From the NCBI RefSeq assembly GCF_015752285.1, contig NZ_JADOUY010000003.1, forward strand, positions 124,001-188,000: a stretch of 64,000 nucleotides of DNA. Direction: 5' to 3'. Origin of the DNA: Mycetocola_A sp015752285 (GTDB lineage: Bacteria > Actinomycetota > Actinomycetes > Actinomycetales > Microbacteriaceae). Position numbers and translations under genes: made by a program. The notes under the pieces were generated by a model that was not told the DNA's origin, ran no database searches, and saw nothing but the letters and a program-made list of their open reading frames with translations. How positions within the stretch are numbered: position 1 is the first letter of the stretch; every line of letters starts with the position of its first letter. Of the stretch, positions 7,919 to 16,581 are shown piece after piece.

Positions 7919-8274
7919 ACCAGCAGTCCGATGCCGACGAGCAGGCCGCCCACAATGACTCCGGCGGCCAGGATGCCCGAAAATCCGGGCCCGGGGAGCG
8001 GGTTGCTCTCGCGCAGGGCCCGCTCGATTCGAACCCAGCTCACCCACGCATGCGCTGGAGCGAGAACGCCGAGTGCGAGGAACAGAAACGCTGATACCAG
8101 GCGGAGCGTGGGTTCGATCGGCAGCGGAAGGGCCTCGAGCGCGACCCCGGCAGCGATCAGCGCAAGCGAGGTCCGGATCCAGGCGAGAAAGGTCCGCTCG
8201 TTCGCCAGGGTGAAGCGAGCATCCGGCTCCTGACCGTGCCCGAACACCGCTGCGGGGAATCGTGTTTTGGGCAT
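7915..8274 (-). CDS. DUF202-family membrane protein YidH-like (first of pair)
   Basis: A 119-residue inner-membrane protein of the YidH/DUF202 family. The signature LANERTFLAWIRTSLALIA is at about residues 22-40, followed by two further hydrophobic segments. The ATG at 8274 is preferred over one at 8298 because GAGAGGA lies about 5 nt upstream. It is co-translated with the second DUF202 gene through a GTGA overlap. No biochemical role is established for the family. Confidence 0.82.
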   Translation of the reverse strand: MPKTRFPAAVFGHGQEPDARFTLANERTFLAWIRTSLALIAAGVALEALPLPIEPTLRLVSAFLFLALGVLAPAHAWVSWVRIERALRESNPLPGPGFSGILAAGVIVGGLLVGIGLLV

Positions 8275-8527
8275 GAGGTCCTCTCTCGCGTGCGTCAATC
8301 GCGCCTCAGACTATGCCTGAATCAAGCAACGCGAACGGCGGCAGCCGATGACGGATGCTGCAGCCACCGAACACGAACCGCCCTGTCCACCGGCATCCGT
8401 CGACAGGCATCCCCCGGCGATCCGCGAAAAACCGGGCGTCTCGCATTTCTGTAACCATCCGGACATTTTTTGAGCCGAATTATGTCGGACTGTTGACGGA
8501 ATAAATAGGGCTACCTATCGTTGCCAT

Positions 8528-9769
8528 GTGTTCAAGCCCGCTGGAGTGCATACACTCATTCGCCAGACTCACGAAGACCGCATTCTGCGGGTGCTTCGGG
8601 AGCATGGTGCGCTGACCCGAGGCGAGATCGCCAGCCGCGTCGGTCTCTCGCGCACGACCCTCTCCGAGATCACGAACGTTCTGCTCGAGCGCGGGGCGAT
8701 CACGATCGCCAGCACCGACGGCGACGTCCGCGCCGGTCGTGGCCGTCCGGCTGAACGCCTCGCGCTCGACCCCGGCGCCGGGCAGTTCATGGGCGTCGAT
8801 TTCGGCCACCGCCGCGTGCGCGTTGCCGTCTCAGACGCAGCGCACGACATCATCGCTTCCGGCGCCGAGTTCTACGACGCCGACTCGAGCTGGCCCGACC
8901 GTATCGCCAGCTGCTTCCGGCTGATCGACCGCGTGGGTACCGAGTCCGGAACCCACTACGGCGCTCTCCAGGGCATCGGCATCGGCTTCCCCGGTCCGTT
9001 CTCCCCCCGAATGCCGAAGTCCTCGGTCACCCCGGGGGGCGTCCCGCAGCGCCCCGCCGGAGATCTCGTCTACAGTTCGTTCGTCGACCGCTTCGACGTC
9101 TCCGTCATCATCGACAACAACACCCGCTTCGCCGGACTCGCCGAGGCGATCTGGGGCAGCGGTGCCGGCGCGCAGGACCTCCTCTACGTTCGACTCTCCG
9201 ACGGTATCGGCGGCGGACTCGTCGTCGGCGGCCATCTCGTCACCGGAGCATCCGGTTTCGCGGGTGAACTCGGGCACGTCTCCGTCAGTCCCAACGGCAT
9301 CCAGTGCCGCTGCGGTAAACGCGGCTGCCTCGAGACGATCGCCTCAGTGCCCGCCATCTTCGGTAGCTGCACCGCCAAGGGGGTGCCCATCAGCTCGTTC
9401 GACGACCTCCGCGCAGCCGTCGCGAAGGGTGACCCGATCGTCACCGGGGTGCTCCGCGATGTGGGGGATGCCCTCGGTCGCGTCCTCGGCACGGTTGCCG
9501 TTGCCATCAACCCCGGCGAGATCGTCATCGGCGGCGAGGTCGTGCAGATCGCCGAGGTGATCTTCGAGCAGGCGGTCGCGACCATTGCGTACGAACTGCT
9601 CCCCGTGCCCGAAGCCGCCCCACACATCCGCCTCGCCCAACTCGGCGACGATGACGGCGCCCTCGGCGCGATCGCCGCCCTGTTCCACCAGTCGCCCCTG
9701 CTCGCCAGCTATCCCGAAACAACACAGCCCGAGCCTCAGCACAGCCCCATGCAAAGGAGCATTTCATGA
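8528..9769 (+). CDS. ROK-family transcriptional regulator
   Basis: A 413-residue ROK repressor. An N-terminal winged helix-turn-helix (GEIASRVGLSRTTLSEI, about 35-52) is followed by a sugar-kinase-like ROK domain with GVDFGHRRVRVAVSD and GIGIGFPGPF. The zinc motif CRCGKRGCLE is near residue 260. The GTG at 8528 is uncertain; another GTG lies eight codons in, and no clear ribosome site precedes either. Its stop overlaps a 16-codon ORF that leads directly into the sulfate-ester transporter genes, so it is the first gene of that operon and its likely controller. ROK regulators generally sense sugars, hinting that the substrate is a sulfated sugar. Confidence 0.88.
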   Translation: MFKPAGVHTLIRQTHEDRILRVLREHGALTRGEIASRVGLSRTTLSEITNVLLERGAITIASTDGDVRAGRGRPAERLALDPGAGQFMGVDFGHRRVRVAVSDAAHDIIASGAEFYDADSSWPDRIASCFRLIDRVGTESGTHYGALQGIGIGFPGPFSPRMPKSSVTPGGVPQRPAGDLVYSSFVDRFDVSVIIDNNTRFAGLAEAIWGSGAGAQDLLYVRLSDGIGGGLVVGGHLVTGASGFAGELGHVSVSPNGIQCRCGKRGCLETIASVPAIFGSCTAKGVPISSFDDLRAAVAKGDPIVTGVLRDVGDALGRVLGTVAVAINPGEIVIGGEVVQIAEVIFEQAVATIAYELLPVPEAAPHIRLAQLGDDDGALGAIAALFHQSPLLASYPETTQPEPQHSPMQRSIS

Positions 9770-9816
9770 CCATCAGCACCCCAGGGCGCGCGCCTCACCG
9801 GGAGGGCAGCTCATGA
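9766..9816 (+). CDS. 16-codon ORF coupling the ROK gene to the transporter operon
   Basis: It reads MTISTPGRAPHREGSS and stop. It starts 9 bases after the ideal ribosome site AAAGGAG (9753-9759) began, its ATG overlaps the ROK stop, and its TGA overlaps the permease ATG. It is out of frame with the permease, so it is not an N-terminal extension. It has no Cys, so it is not a cysteine attenuator. It may be a translational-coupling leader or a real small peptide. Confidence 0.5.
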   Translation: MTISTPGRAPHREGSS

Positions 9817-10634
9817 CCGCCACCCAGGCGATCGCAACGAGCGGGCTCCCCGGCGCCCCCGCCAAAAAGATGCCCAAAGCCGGAGTGAAGAATCGCAAAC
9901 TGCTCCTCACCCTGAACGTCGTCAGCGTGGTCGCCGGCATCCTGCTCTGGTGGGCTCTCTCGCTTGCAGGATTCCGGCTGCCGACCCCGGTCGCGGTCGT
10001 CGAACGGGCGGGCGAGCTGATCGCGAGCGGCACCCTGCTCACCGACATCTCAGCCAGCCTCACCCGCGTGCTCATCGGTTTCGCCCTCGGCACCCTCGTG
10101 GCTATCCCGGTCGGGTTCCTCATGGGCTGGTACACCGTCGCCCGCGGGATCATCGAACCGTGGGTGCAGTTCTTCCGTACCATTCCACCGCTGGCGATCA
10201 TCCCACTCGCCATCGTGCTCATGGGTATCGGTGAAGAGCCGAAGATCTTCGTGATCTTCCTCGCCGCGTTCTTCGCCTGCGTGATCTCGACCTTCCAGGG
10301 CGTCGTGAACGTCGACCGCACCCTCATCAACGCTGCCCGGGTACTCGGCAGCAAAGACGGCGGCATCTTCATCCGGGTCGTGGTACCCGCTTCGACGCCG
10401 TTCATCCTCGTGGGTATGCGCGTCGGGCTCGGAGCATCCTGGTCCACCCTCGTCGCCGCTGAACTCATCGCAGCCCAGCAGGGCCTCGGTTTCCGGATGC
10501 AGCAGGCCCAGATCTACTACGACCTGCCCACGATCTTCGTCGGACTCATCACGATCGGCATCCTCGGTCTGCTGATGGACCGCATACTCCTCTTCGCCGA
10601 ACGCAAACTGACCGGATGGCAGGAACGCCGATGA
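9813..10634 (+). CDS. ABC transporter permease, SsuC/TauC-like
   Basis: A 273-residue permease of the nitrate/sulfonate/taurine group with about six helices. The cytoplasmic coupling loop (EAA-type) lies around ARVLGSKDGGIFIRVVVPAS. The ATG at 9813 follows GGAGGG by 6 nt and overlaps the stop of the 16-codon ORF. Its own stop overlaps the ATPase start (ATGA). With the ATPase and lipoprotein it forms a complete importer placed directly before two sulfatases, so the cargo is probably an organosulfate rather than a sulfonate; no monooxygenase (SsuD/TauD) is present. Confidence 0.88.
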   Translation: MTATQAIATSGLPGAPAKKMPKAGVKNRKLLLTLNVVSVVAGILLWWALSLAGFRLPTPVAVVERAGELIASGTLLTDISASLTRVLIGFALGTLVAIPVGFLMGWYTVARGIIEPWVQFFRTIPPLAIIPLAIVLMGIGEEPKIFVIFLAAFFACVISTFQGVVNVDRTLINAARVLGSKDGGIFIRVVVPASTPFILVGMRVGLGASWSTLVAAELIAAQQGLGFRMQQAQIYYDLPTIFVGLITIGILGLLMDRILLFAERKLTGWQERR

Positions 10635-11470
10635 CCGCTTCGCCTCTGGTGACCCCCCGGGGAACCGACCCCGCCCGCATCTCGGTTCAGGGCGTCACCA
10701 AGACCTTCGACCTCAGCGGTGACGAGTTCATCGCACTCGACAACGTGTCGCTCGACGTCGCAGACAACGAGTTCGTCACCGTCGTCGGACCCTCCGGCTG
10801 CGGCAAGAGCACCCTCATGAATATCCTGGCCGGACTCGACGACCCGACCAGCGGCCAGGCGCTCGTCAACGGCAAGGCCGTCTCAGGCCCGGGCCCGGAG
10901 CGTGGCGTGATCTTTCAGCAGTACGCCCTGTTCCCGTGGCTGTCCGTGCGCAAGAACGTCGAGTTCGGCCTCAAGACAGCCGGACTCGGAGCCAAAGAGC
11001 GACGGGAGAAGGCCGAGCACTTCATCGAGATGGTCGGGCTCAGCCAGTTCGCCGACGCTCTGCCGAAGATGCTCTCCGGCGGAATGAAACAGCGCTGCGC
11101 CATCGCACGCGCCTATGCCGTCGACCCGACCATCCTGCTCATGGACGAACCGTTCGGCGCGCTGGATGCCCTCACCCGCGTGAAACTGCAGGAACAGCTG
11201 CTCGACACCTGGAGTCAGGAGAAACGCACTGTCGTCTTCATCACCCACGACGTCGACGAGGCGGTCTTCCTCGCCAACCGCGTCGTCGTGATGGCGGCCC
11301 GTCCCGGCCGCATCTTCGACGTCATCGACGTCGACCTTCCCTACCCCCGCACCGAAGACATGCGGCTGAGCCCCGAATTCACGGCTCTCCGCAACCGGGT
11401 GTGGCACTCGGTCTACCACCAGAACACCGGCACAGCAGCCGAATCGACGCCGTCAACCCAGACGGCCTGA
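10631..11470 (+). CDS. ABC transporter ATPase, SsuB/TauB-like
   Basis: A 279-residue cytoplasmic ATPase energising the adjacent permease. Walker A GPSGCGKST is at 53-61, with a Q-loop FQQYALFPW, the signature LSGGMKQR, Walker B ILLMDEPFGALD, and a switch His in ITHDVDEA. All catalytic residues are present. The ATG at 10631 overlaps the permease stop; an ATG five codons upstream lacks a matching site. The length and the LFPW segment fit the nitrate/taurine subfamily. Confidence 0.92.
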   Translation: MTASPLVTPRGTDPARISVQGVTKTFDLSGDEFIALDNVSLDVADNEFVTVVGPSGCGKSTLMNILAGLDDPTSGQALVNGKAVSGPGPERGVIFQQYALFPWLSVRKNVEFGLKTAGLGAKERREKAEHFIEMVGLSQFADALPKMLSGGMKQRCAIARAYAVDPTILLMDEPFGALDALTRVKLQEQLLDTWSQEKRTVVFITHDVDEAVFLANRVVVMAARPGRIFDVIDVDLPYPRTEDMRLSPEFTALRNRVWHSVYHQNTGTAAESTPSTQTA

Positions 11471-11485
11471 CACCAAGGAAAACTC

Positions 11486-12505
11486 ATGACACACGCACGC
11501 ACAAAACGGGGCATCGTCGCCGCCGTCGCAGCAGTCGCACTAGCCCTCACCGGCTGCGCGTCCAACTCCGGAGGAGGTGGCGGCGACGACGCCGCCGCTC
11601 CCGAAGAGCTCACCCCGGTCAACTTCGGCTACATCGCCGACTTCAATGGCGCCAGCCTCCTGGCCATCGCTGAAGACCAGGGCCTGTGGGAGAAGAATGG
11701 CATCGACGTGACCACCAGCGTCTTCACCAACGGACCCCTGCAGATCCAGGCGCTCGGAACCGGCGACCTCGACTTCGGCTACATCGGCCCCGGTGCCATG
11801 TGGCTGCCGGCATCCGGCCAGGCCAAGATCGTCTCCATCAACACTCTGGGCAGTGCTGACCGTGTCATCGCCCAGGCCGGCATCGAATCGCTCGAGGACC
11901 TCAAGGGCAAGAAGGTCGCTGTGCCCGAGGGGACCTCCGGCGACATGATCCTCAACCTCGCGCTCGAATCCGTCGGTCTCTCCATCGACGACGTCGAGAA
12001 GGTGGCCATGGACCCGTCGACGGTCGTCGCGGCGTTCGCGTCGAAGCAGGTGGATGCCGCCGGCATCTGGTACCCGCTGATCGGCACGATCGAGGAGCAG
12101 GTTCCTGACCTGAACATCCTCGCCGAGAACGACGACTTCTCCGACACGGTGTCGTTCCCGACCGCATTCGTCTCGGGCCCCGACTTCGTCGAGGAGAACG
12201 AAGAGACCGTCACCCAGGTGCTTGCCGCCCTGCGTGAGGCCATCGACTACCGGGCCGAGAACATGGACGAGACCATCGCGCTCACCGCCGCCATGCTGCA
12301 GATCGACGAGGAGAAGGTCGCAGCGGATGCCGAGAACGTCAAGATCATGACCACCGCCGAGCTCGATGAACTCACCGAAGACGGGTCAGTCGTCGGCTGG
12401 CTCGAGGGTATGAACGACTACTTCGTCTCAGCAGGCAAGCTGCCAGAACCGGTCGACCCGTCGACGTACTACACCGGAGACCTCTTCACAGGAGCAGGCA
12501 ACTAA
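11486..12505 (+). CDS. Substrate-binding lipoprotein of the organosulfate importer (SsuA/TauA-like)
   Basis: A 339-residue solute receptor. The signal peptide has basic residues RTKR, a hydrophobic stretch, and the lipobox LTGC with Cys24, so the mature protein is anchored to the outer face of the membrane. A Gly/Asp-rich linker follows. The body matches the NMT1/SsuA-type fold (VNFGYIADFNGASLLAIAEDQGLWEKNG opens the first lobe). It lies 15 nt after the ATPase gene and ends directly at the sulfatase start. It should deliver a sulfated small molecule to the SsuBC-like pair. Confidence 0.88.
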   Translation: MTHARTKRGIVAAVAAVALALTGCASNSGGGGGDDAAAPEELTPVNFGYIADFNGASLLAIAEDQGLWEKNGIDVTTSVFTNGPLQIQALGTGDLDFGYIGPGAMWLPASGQAKIVSINTLGSADRVIAQAGIESLEDLKGKKVAVPEGTSGDMILNLALESVGLSIDDVEKVAMDPSTVVAAFASKQVDAAGIWYPLIGTIEEQVPDLNILAENDDFSDTVSFPTAFVSGPDFVEENEETVTQVLAALREAIDYRAENMDETIALTAAMLQIDEEKVAADAENVKIMTTAELDELTEDGSVVGWLEGMNDYFVSAGKLPEPVDPSTYYTGDLFTGAGN

Positions 12506-14002
12506 GTGTCACAGGCCAGGAACATCCTCTTTCTCATGACCGACCAGCACCGGGTCGACACCCTCGGTGCCTACGGCAACTCGCTGGCTGAAACGCCGGT
12601 TCTCGATGAGCTGGCTCGCACGGGCACGCGCTTTGACCGGTGGTACACACCCACCGCGATCTGCACGCCCGCCCGTGCGAGCCTGCTCACCGGGCAGGCT
12701 CCCTTCCGCCACAAGCTGCTCGCCAACCACGAGCGCAATGTGGGTTACCTGGAGGACCTGCCTGACGGGCAGTACACCTTTTCGAAGGCTCTGCGCGAGA
12801 ACGGCTACAACTGCGGGCTCATCGGCAAATGGCACGCGGGTAACGAGAAGACCGCTGCTGACTACGGGTTCGACGGGCCGGATCTGCCCGGCTGGCACAA
12901 CCCGGTGGAGAACGAGGATTACCTGGCCTACCTGACCGAGAACGGCCTCCCGCCGTACGAGATCAGTGACCAGATTCGTGGCACGCTGCCGAACGGCGGG
13001 CCGGGTAACCTGCTCGCCGCTCGGCTGCATCAGCCCGTTGAGGCGACATTCGAGTACTACCTCGCCACCCGCACCATCGAGATGCTCGAGCGCTACGCCG
13101 CCGATTCGAACACCGACGGCACTCCGTTCTTTCTCGCGCTCCACTTCTTCGGCCCTCACCTGCCCTACGTCGTGCCGAACGAGTACTTCGACAAGTTCGA
13201 CCCGGCAGACATCGAAATGCCCAAGTCGATCGCCGAGACGTTCCAGGGCAAACCGCCCGTGCAGCAGAACTACAGCGACCACTGGGCGTTCGACACGATG
13301 CCGATCGAAACGAGCCGCAAGCTCATTGCGATCTACTGGGGTTACGTCACCCTCATCGACGAGCAGATCGGCCGCGTGATGGCTGCCATGGACCGGCTCG
13401 GCCTCAGCGACGACACCGCCGTCTTCTTCAGCTGCGATCACGGCGAGTTCACCGGCTCCCACCGCCTGCACGACAAGGGGCCGGCGATGTACGAAGACAT
13501 CTACAGGACCCCGGGCATCGTACGGATCCCCGGTGCACCCGAAGGACAGGTACGCGACGAGTTCGTGAGCCTGCTCGACTGCACCGCCACTTTCCTCGAG
13601 ATCGCCGGCATCGACCCGTCGCCCGCCGTCGATTCGCGCAGTCTCGTCCCGCTGGTCGCCGGGAAGCATCCCGACTGGGCAGAAGACATCGTCTGTGAGT
13701 ACCACGGGCACCACTTCCCGATCGCCCAGAGGATGCTCCGCAACGATCGCTACAAACTGGTCGTCAACCCGGAGTCGGTCAACGAGCTCTACGACCTGCA
13801 CCGAGACCCGGACGAACTCAACAACGTGTTTCCGCTCCCGGACATGGCCGAGGTTCGTGAGTCGATGATGCAGCGGCTCTACGACCTGTTGCGCGAACGC
13901 GGAGACAAGTTCTACCACTGGATGACCACCATGTACGACGTCGGCGGGGTCGGCTACGACCCGTCGCTCAGCGGGTTCGACGACGCGTCGTACCAGAAGT
14001 GA
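12506..14002 (+). CDS. Cys-type sulfatase (formylglycine-dependent), first of two
   Basis: A 498-residue alkaline-phosphatase-superfamily sulfatase that would hydrolyse a sulfate ester. The maturation motif CTPARASLLTG places the catalytic Cys at 53, to be converted to formylglycine by the FGE three genes along. The metal ligands DQH near residue 13 and SCDHGEF in the second half are present, as is GKWHAG. There is no signal peptide, so it acts in the cytoplasm on imported substrate. The start is GTG, immediately after the lipoprotein stop, with AGGAG 11 nt upstream. The specific sulfate ester is unknown; choline sulfate or sulfated sugars are possible. Confidence 0.9.
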   Translation: MSQARNILFLMTDQHRVDTLGAYGNSLAETPVLDELARTGTRFDRWYTPTAICTPARASLLTGQAPFRHKLLANHERNVGYLEDLPDGQYTFSKALRENGYNCGLIGKWHAGNEKTAADYGFDGPDLPGWHNPVENEDYLAYLTENGLPPYEISDQIRGTLPNGGPGNLLAARLHQPVEATFEYYLATRTIEMLERYAADSNTDGTPFFLALHFFGPHLPYVVPNEYFDKFDPADIEMPKSIAETFQGKPPVQQNYSDHWAFDTMPIETSRKLIAIYWGYVTLIDEQIGRVMAAMDRLGLSDDTAVFFSCDHGEFTGSHRLHDKGPAMYEDIYRTPGIVRIPGAPEGQVRDEFVSLLDCTATFLEIAGIDPSPAVDSRSLVPLVAGKHPDWAEDIVCEYHGHHFPIAQRMLRNDRYKLVVNPESVNELYDLHRDPDELNNVFPLPDMAEVRESMMQRLYDLLRERGDKFYHWMTTMYDVGGVGYDPSLSGFDDASYQK

Positions 14003-14045
14003 TGCGGACGCCAACGGCATCCGTTCGAGTTTCGAAGCGAGAATC

Positions 14046-15485
14046 ATGACCACCGCCCCCAGACGACCGAACATCGTGCTGATCCTCACGGACGACCACG
14101 CGTCGCACGCGATCAGCGCCTACGGTTCGGTCGTGAACAGTACGCCGCGCATCGACGAGATCGCCGCGGCGGGTGTGCGGATCGACAACTGCTTCTGCAC
14201 CAACGCTCTGTGCACCCCCTCACGCGCTGCGATCCTCACCGGAACCCACAGCCATGTCAATGAGGTCACCACCCTCGACACCCCGATCGACGCCAGTCAG
14301 CCCACCTTCGTCTCGTTGCTCAAGAACGCGGGCTACCGCACCGGCATTGTCGGCAAGTGGCACATGGGCGAGGGGGAGGGGCACGACCCGGAGGGCTTCG
14401 ACTACTGGGCGGTCCTGCGAGAGCAGGGCGAGTACTTCGACCCGCAGATCCTCACTGAAGACGGGGTGCGGATCGAGCCTGGCTATGCCACCGACATCAT
14501 CACCGACCTGTCCATCGGCTGGGTCGACTCGCTCGAGGGCGACGAACCCTGGTGTCTGCTCATCCATCACAAGGCTCCGCACCGCTCGTGGGAGCCGGAT
14601 GATAAGCACAAGGGCATGTATGCCGACGAGAGAATACCGGTGCCGAGCACGTTCGACGATGACTACTCCACCCGCTCGATGGCTGCACGTCACGCGACGA
14701 TGCGGGTCGCCGACTACCTCGACCTCGCCGATCTGAAGGTGGCACCGCCCTCCGATCTCACTCCGGACGAACTGGCGCTCTGGAAGTACCAGCGCTACAT
14801 GGAGGACTACCTGGCATGCGTGGCATCCGTCGACGACAACGTCGGGCGCGTGATCGACTGGCTCCGCGCCAGGGGTGACTTCGACGACACGATGCTCATG
14901 TACACGTCTGACCAGGGCTTCTTCCTTGGTGATCACGGCTGGTTCGACAAGCGCTTCATGTATGAAGAGTCGATCCGGATGCCGCTCGTTGTCAGCTACC
15001 CCAACGCGATCGCGCCGTCGGAGCCGCTCGAGCACCTGGTGACCAACGTCGACTTCGCCCGCACCATCCTCGACGCCGTCGGAGTCGGGCCGCACGAACG
15101 GATGCAGGGGGTCAGCTTCTGGCCGCAGCTCACCGGGTCGGATGAACCGACACAGGATGCCATCTACTACCGCTACTACGAGAACGACGACCAGCATCAC
15201 CACGCGCTGGCCCACTACGGTATCCGCACCGAGCGCTACAAGCTCATCTACTTCTACAACGACGGGATGGGTCTGCCCGGTTCGTCGGATCACGTGTACC
15301 CGCCGGAGTGGGAGATGTACGACCTGGTCGAAGACCCCGAAGAGCTGACGAACGTCTACCACTCGGGCAGCTACGCTGACATCCGCGACGATTTGAAGGT
15401 GCGGCTGTGGGCGCTTCAGGCAGACCTCGGCGACCGGCCGCACCCGTCACAACCGGTTCCGGCCGGTGCGGTCGCTGTTCGCTAA
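14046..15485 (+). CDS. Cys-type sulfatase (formylglycine-dependent), second of two
   Basis: A 479-residue sulfatase, clearly diverged from its neighbour. The core motif CTPSRAAILTG puts the modifiable Cys at 56. The metal site TDDHA is at 15-19, with GKWHMGEG near 103 and TSDQGFFLGDHGWFDK in the second half. The C-terminal YDLVEDPEELTNVYH block is characteristic of the N-sulfoglucosamine/iduronate-type S1 group. No signal peptide is seen. It lies 43 nt after the first sulfatase and 12 nt before the FGE gene. Two different sulfatases suggest either two sulfated positions or two substrates. Confidence 0.9.
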   Translation: MTTAPRRPNIVLILTDDHASHAISAYGSVVNSTPRIDEIAAAGVRIDNCFCTNALCTPSRAAILTGTHSHVNEVTTLDTPIDASQPTFVSLLKNAGYRTGIVGKWHMGEGEGHDPEGFDYWAVLREQGEYFDPQILTEDGVRIEPGYATDIITDLSIGWVDSLEGDEPWCLLIHHKAPHRSWEPDDKHKGMYADERIPVPSTFDDDYSTRSMAARHATMRVADYLDLADLKVAPPSDLTPDELALWKYQRYMEDYLACVASVDDNVGRVIDWLRARGDFDDTMLMYTSDQGFFLGDHGWFDKRFMYEESIRMPLVVSYPNAIAPSEPLEHLVTNVDFARTILDAVGVGPHERMQGVSFWPQLTGSDEPTQDAIYYRYYENDDQHHHALAHYGIRTERYKLIYFYNDGMGLPGSSDHVYPPEWEMYDLVEDPEELTNVYHSGSYADIRDDLKVRLWALQADLGDRPHPSQPVPAGAVAVR

Positions 15486-15497
15486 GGGGTCGGGGAG

Positions 15498-16502
15498 ATG
15501 ACCATGTCCGTCGTGACCGACGTCGAGATGATCCGGGTTCCCGGTGGGGCGTTCGGCATGGGTTCTGAGGCGTTCTACCCGGAAGAGCAGCCCGTACACC
15601 GGGCCCAGGTTGCCGCATTCGACCTTGATCGGCATCCGGTGACGAACCAGCAGTTCGCCGCCTTCGTCGACGCGACCGGATACGTCACCGTTGCGGAGCG
15701 CGCGCTCACTGCCGCCGAGTATCCGCAACTCAGCGAGGCCGACCGCGCCGCGGGAAGCCTCGCTTTCCGGGCGACGGCCGGGCCGGTGGACCTGCGCGAC
15801 TGGCGCGCGTGGTGGACCTGGCAGACCGGCGCGAGCTGGCGGCATCCGTCCGGACCTGACTCTGACCTGGCTGGACGCGACGACCATCCGGTCGTGCAGG
15901 TGTGCTTCACCGATGCTTCTGCATATGCAGAGTGGGCCGGCAAGAGACTCCCGACCGAAGTGGAATGGGAGCGGGCTGCCCGATGCGGGATCGACGGCCG
16001 CGACTACGCCTGGGGCGACGAACTCTCGCCAGCCGGGGAGCTGTTCGCCAATACCTGGCAGGGTTCATTCCCGTACCGGAATACGGGAGCGCGGGGGTGG
16101 GTCGGCACCTCGCCGGTCGGGGTTTTCGCCGCCAACGGTTTCGGACTCGTCGACATGATCGGCAACGTGTGGGAGTGGACCAGTTCGGTGTTCACCCCAG
16201 ACCACCGTGCGCGCCGCGCCGCAACCACGAACCTGCTCGGGCCGGCGGTCGAGGTGCGCGCTGATTCGACTACGGGCGGGTGCGGCGACGGATGTCAGTG
16301 CGGCCCGTCGGCATCTCGCACGGGCACTCCGGATGCGGGCAGTGGCGCTGCGCCGAATCCAGCGGTCAGCCGCGTGACGAAGGGCGGATCGCACCTGTGC
16401 GCACCCGAGTACTGCCAGCGCTATCGGCCGGCGGCTCGGTCGCCCCAGACCGAGGACTCGGCGACGACCCACATCGGGTTCCGCTGCGCGCGGAGCCTGT
16501 AG
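15498..16502 (+). CDS. Formylglycine-generating enzyme (sulfatase maturase)
   Basis: A 334-residue SUMF1/FGE protein that oxidises the sulfatase core Cys to formylglycine using oxygen and copper. MIRVPGGAFGMGS near the N-terminus, RLPTEVEWERAARCG near 150-163, and GGSHLCAPEYCQRYRPAAR near 297-314 are diagnostic. C301 and C306 match the copper-binding cysteine pair. An unusual 40-residue insertion (about 250-290) is Gly/Ser/Pro-rich and adds C262, C266 and C268. The start could be 15498 or the ATG two codons later. It is the last gene of the operon, directly downstream of its two substrates. Confidence 0.93.
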   Translation: MTMSVVTDVEMIRVPGGAFGMGSEAFYPEEQPVHRAQVAAFDLDRHPVTNQQFAAFVDATGYVTVAERALTAAEYPQLSEADRAAGSLAFRATAGPVDLRDWRAWWTWQTGASWRHPSGPDSDLAGRDDHPVVQVCFTDASAYAEWAGKRLPTEVEWERAARCGIDGRDYAWGDELSPAGELFANTWQGSFPYRNTGARGWVGTSPVGVFAANGFGLVDMIGNVWEWTSSVFTPDHRARRAATTNLLGPAVEVRADSTTGGCGDGCQCGPSASRTGTPDAGSGAAPNPAVSRVTKGGSHLCAPEYCQRYRPAARSPQTEDSATTHIGFRCARSL

Positions 16503-16568
16503 GGGCAGGCCGCGCGAGCGCTGCCGACGAAACGCGCGGATACCCCTCGTCGCTCGTGCGCAAAAGCG

Positions 16569-16574
16569 TATGCT
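16569..16574 (+). promoter_or_regulatory. -10 element (TATGCT) for a leaderless transcript
   Basis: TATGCT lies 7 nt before the ATG at 16582, so the BCCT transporter message would begin at or near its start codon. This also argues against the earlier in-frame ATG at 16570, which overlaps the hexamer. Confidence 0.45.
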
Positions 16575-16581
16575 GAGCGGC

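Noticed and set aside
8493..8518. TTGACG plus TACCTAT as a promoter for the ROK gene
   Set aside because: The spacing is only about 13 nt, too short for a standard promoter.
12506..14002. Naming the first sulfatase choline sulfatase because a BCCT carrier follows the operon
   Set aside because: No choline-sulfatase-specific motif is seen, and the BCCT gene appears to have its own promoter.
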